The notes below the pieces were generated by a model. That model was not told the DNA's origin. It ran no database searches and saw only the letters and a list, made by a program, of their open reading frames with translations. A stretch of 64,000 bases of DNA from Pardosa pseudoannulata (Eukaryota; Arthropoda; Arachnida; Araneae; Lycosidae), in NCBI GenBank assembly GCA_032207245.1, contig CM063504.1:23168491-23232490 (forward strand). Direction: 5' to 3'. The translations under genes and the position numbers were made by a program. Shown one piece after another: positions 60,500 through 64,000 of the stretch; within the stretch, counting starts at the first letter, position 1, and every line of letters starts with the position of its first letter.

Positions 60500-60826
60500 T
60501 TTTGAAAATAATATCTTGCCAACATAAAAATGGTAACAACATCCGACAAAAAGTGTATAGCGTTTTATGCTTCATTTGCAGAACATTAATAAATTTGAAT
60601 TAGGATAACAAGGTAATTATTAACTTACGACTAATTCGTTAATTTTGTAAGCTATGTACAATTTTATATATTAAACAATTTCCTTTTCATAAATCGTTTG
60701 TGTAATTTTCCTACTGTCATATAGCTTATGCCCTAGGAAAGATGGAGGACGTTGGTAAGTAGGAGATATAACTTTTAATCGCAAAGTCTTTATGGACAAC
60801 CACAAACAATGCAAGTTATTCATAGT
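60500..60826. other. AT-rich non-coding DNA, possibly LINE-derived at its end
   Basis: No independent feature. The last part may belong to the LINE fragment that follows. Confidence 0.4.
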
Positions 60827-61100
60827 AATAGACTAAGACGACTGGATTATGTCTGAAGAAGTTCAGATGATTATCTTCCTAAATTTTTGAAATTTAAAAA
60901 ACTGGGGGATTTTGGCTAAGGGAAGATCACCGACTAGATGGCTACATAGCATAGGGAAAGATTTCAAAACTTGGAAAATTAAGGACTGGATAGGAGCTGT
61001 TATGATAGAAGATGCTGGGAAGAGTATGGGGCTCAGGCAAAAAGCAAGCTTGTTAAAAAGCCGTTCTATTCATGAAGAGGAGGAAAATATGGCTTATTAG
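60827..61100 (+). pseudogene. LINE ORF2 C-terminal fragment, frameshifted
   Basis: Two frames together show the usual end of a non-LTR polymerase ORF. From 60827: NRLRRLDYV, a stop, then SSDDYLPK (the R.RW.GH....D..LP box that follows the reverse transcriptase). Then, after a frameshift, from 60912: KGRSPTRWLHSIGKDFKTW and a DWIGAVMIEDAGKSM segment, matching the R.RP..RW.D.....L..W......DR..W tail box. This arrangement is common to several arthropod LINE clades, so the clade is left open. One stop and one frameshift show it is dead. Most of the element is missing. Confidence 0.7.
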
Positions 61101-64000
61101 TCACATATGGCATAATAGTTCGTAAAACATTCGTAAAGCATTTTCCTAACGAAATAAACGATCTCATAGATTTATGGATAAATTTTTCTAGAAGACGGAT
61201 TAGTATATAAAAATATTTAACAAATAGAAGTAAATTAAATTGACATAGAACAAGTAGAGGGAAAAAAAGAAAGCTAAAAATATTTCACTGTAGATGACCT
61301 GAAAGAAGAAGAAAAAAAATTAATGAAAAGTTAACCTAAATTAAAAGAATTAGCGGTGTTTGTCGTTTAATATAACACAATAAACAATCTGACCTCCTTC
61401 ACATATCTCAATCTTTAAGAAGCATAAACGAAAAAAGTCAATAAAAGAAATCAAGATGGTAGAGTTACGCCTATTCTTAGGAGAAAAAAAAAGTTATAGA
61501 TTATGTTGTCAACTGTACAAAAAAAAAAAAAAAAAAAAATCACATCCTGGTAGCATGAGACAGAGAAGGATAAAACTGTAAAGCACAAATTATTGCATTT
61601 TATCGTGTTGCTATATTGTATGATAAACAACAAATATGATAACACTGCTCATTCACCCAAATACTTTTTGAACATTTTGAAATTTATATCAGGGAAGACA
61701 AGGTTCTAAAAGGTAATTTATTTCCTCATCTTACAAGAAAATATAGTGCACCACTATTTTACGAGATTAAGGAATTATTTTGAGCTAGCATGAAAGAGTG
61801 GTCAAAATAGTTCTTCTAAAATATAAAAAAAGGGAATAAATCCGAGGATACAAAAAAAATGGAAGATTGATTTACACCCGCCGTAGGAAGTAGTTTAACA
61901 TCTAAGAACTAGAAAAAAAAATTGAAGATCACCAAAATCTCACAGCCAATCGATTACTGCGGTAATTTCCACTTGTCAAAAGTAGAAAAAGGAAGAAGTG
62001 ATTTTTCAAAAAACATCTCAGATTCATGGCCGTCATGTTAATCGTTCTCACGCAATTCCCTTTTCGCCAGAAAACGAAATTAAGAAAGCAAACGTGCAAG
62101 AGCAATTGGCGGGGCAACTTTGCTATCCACTGACGGCCCAACTTTTTCTAACATGATCACTCTAATTGACTATGTTGTTTTTCTCCTTCAAGCATTTGTT
62201 ATTTTTTTACATTAAAATAGCAGTTCATTCGACATCTGACAAACTTTGACTATTTAATTCTCTTTGAAGTAGTCGTGTATAATGTATTGAAGATAGTTGC
62301 AATCCATTTATGTTTGCGATATAATAAGTGAAGCGTAAATATTCATTTTTCACTTCCGTGGGATTTAAAGAAAGACGTAGGTAGCGAGTGGCCAAAAGAA
62401 TTTGAAGATAATCTCTTTTCAAAAAGGGACTGTTGACAAGAAAATTGTTTGGGATTATAAAGTGATAGCTATCATGCCACCCCGACATACATCAAATCCA
62501 ATAAAGCAGGTATGATATATTTTGTTTATGTTGAGAGGAACGGAAAAAAAATGTTGCATGACAAACGATGTCTGCATGCAAATTCTTCGTAATGCTACTT
62601 TTTCTTAACCGTGAAACCATTTTAATCAGACTGAAATTATTAATTTTTAAACGTAAGCTATATTTTTTTTACTTTTTTTAAAAAACTTTGCTCTTATTTT
62701 AGATTTTTTATTTTCTATAAAGATTAGTTATTGTAACATTCTAACCAGTAACCTAATTTATACAAAATATTTAAAAAAAATGTGTTTGGACGAAAGGTTG
62801 AACATGACTTGAATATTGGAAAGAAAATTTATATTATTTACGTTTTGTTAAAATTTAAAATAGAATAAATTGTAACTTCCAGAAATTTTGCTTAGTAGTT
62901 TGGACATAATTCCACTTTTGTCTTTTAAAACAATGCAAAACTATCCAGATATTACAAAAGAAAATAAAACATTATTTAAATGAAATATTTGAACAGTCCT
63001 CATTAAAAGATTTTGTAAGGAATAATTCCCAATAACGAGAAATAAAATAAAAACTGGTTTCTTATCAAACATCATGTTTCTTACCTATTTCTAACATCAA
63101 AAATTTATGAAATTTGATTGGACGAATTTCTGCTATTCTATTGGTTCTCTCGGGGCAATTTGAATCGCCCCAGTATGACAAAACTACTTCATCTCTGGTT
63201 GTCACAGTGTACGGATGTCTCTGGTCACAAAAATATTTGTGTTTTTCTATCCCGAAGCTTTTTACTCTCTAGTTCTTGTGATATGAACTTACGAATCCAT
63301 CTCCCTATCCCCTTCCTTCCCCTTTTAACTGTTTTGTTTTCTGCTCGTTGTCATTTTTCTGCTTACTGTTAGAAATCTCTGGATTAGAGAGCCCGGCCCA
63401 GGCAATCCAGTTGCACCATCGCCTTGTATAACGATAAATTAGAAAGTGCTTACTATTGCAACAAAAGTTTTAAAAAATTAATATTTTATATATATTCAGA
63501 ATGTCTTAAGTGACTATTCATCGAATCTAGAAATGAATGTCCTCAACTAGAACTTGGGTGTTGGTGTTGGAGGTTAGTGCGGTAATCCAGCAGATACTCG
63601 TTTAATTCTAGGAAATTTACACGTGAGATGGTTTCTCACATTGCTTGCTCCAGAAATCTGCAATCTTCTTATGCCAAGTTACCCAAAGCATTACTGTCAT
63701 TTCTTGAACAAGTTTTTAGCTTGGTATGGTGAAGATGAAGCGGACAGTTTTCACTATATGTGTTTACCCTTTTCTTGATTACTTACTTACTCATGCTTTG
63801 CCACACATACTTCCTGAAATTCTACTTTGGAAATTGGTTTTAAATCCCACAACACAAAAAATATAATTCATACCATACCTCATATCATTAATAAGCACGA
63901 GTAGTGGTTCTTGAAATTTAGGAAATCAACGGTAATTTTCATTCAGATTCAGAGAGCTTATTTTTTAAGAGGAATCGCAAAAATAAACCACTTTTTGTAA
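61101..64000. other. Non-coding DNA to the window end
   Basis: Includes a 23-base A run at about 61518-61540, a balanced patch at 61940-62130 and another at 63120-63420 (plus frame 63118-63372). No domain or splice model was found in either. No RNA gene recognised. Confidence 0.4.

Overview
The window is about 64 kb of AT-rich eukaryotic nuclear DNA with long A/T runs, many microsatellites and no operon-like gene packing. I could assemble no complete multi-exon host gene, and no rRNA, true tRNA gene or CRISPR array. The repeat content (tRNA-derived SINEs, hAT and piggyBac DNA transposons, non-LTR remnants and a BEL/Pao-like retroelement fragment present twice) fits a large metazoan genome. 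BEL/Pao elements are restricted to animals. An arthropod, perhaps an arachnid, is my best guess, but that is inference and the species cannot be named from sequence alone.

Layout. 1-8 kb: AT-rich DNA with a local tandem duplication (2.66-3.17 kb) and a compound microsatellite (5.7 kb). 8-12 kb: the first tRNA-derived SINE, a 91-bp tandem repeat, a piggyBac remnant with intact TTAA ends, and a decayed LINE reverse transcriptase. 12-21 kb: mostly unique DNA with one candidate host first exon near 15.9 kb, a 19-bp perfect hairpin at 17.1 kb, and a 34-bp direct repeat beside LTR-like sequence at 20.2-20.9 kb. 21-29.5 kb: a BEL/Pao-like fragment, a hAT dimerisation-domain pseudogene, an unclassified repeat (family X), SINE 2, a hAT-like element between microsatellites, and a six-unit 144-bp minisatellite. 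29.5-42 kb: quiet DNA, then the second copy of family X (inverted), two hAT elements each carrying a nested SINE, a tandemly duplicated exon-like unit (39.7-40.2 kb) and long (AT)n tracts. 42-64 kb: the second BEL/Pao-like fragment (inverted), a tandem duplication with a second SINE family inserted in one arm, a second copy of the 38.7-kb hAT element that lacks the SINE, a 259-bp hAT-type MITE with a perfect 8-bp target duplication, a 440-bp tandem duplication and a LINE 3' end.

The elements date one another. Two SINE insertions can be read directly against an uninterrupted paralogue in the same window (38.77 kb versus 52.65 kb, and 47.65 kb versus 48.25 kb). The SINE at 35.7 kb is nested in a third hAT element. 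The most gene-like sequence is the duplicated exon at 39.76-39.98 kb, whose second copy has acquired stops. The window is best read as an intergenic or large-intron region shaped by nested transposition and local tandem duplication.
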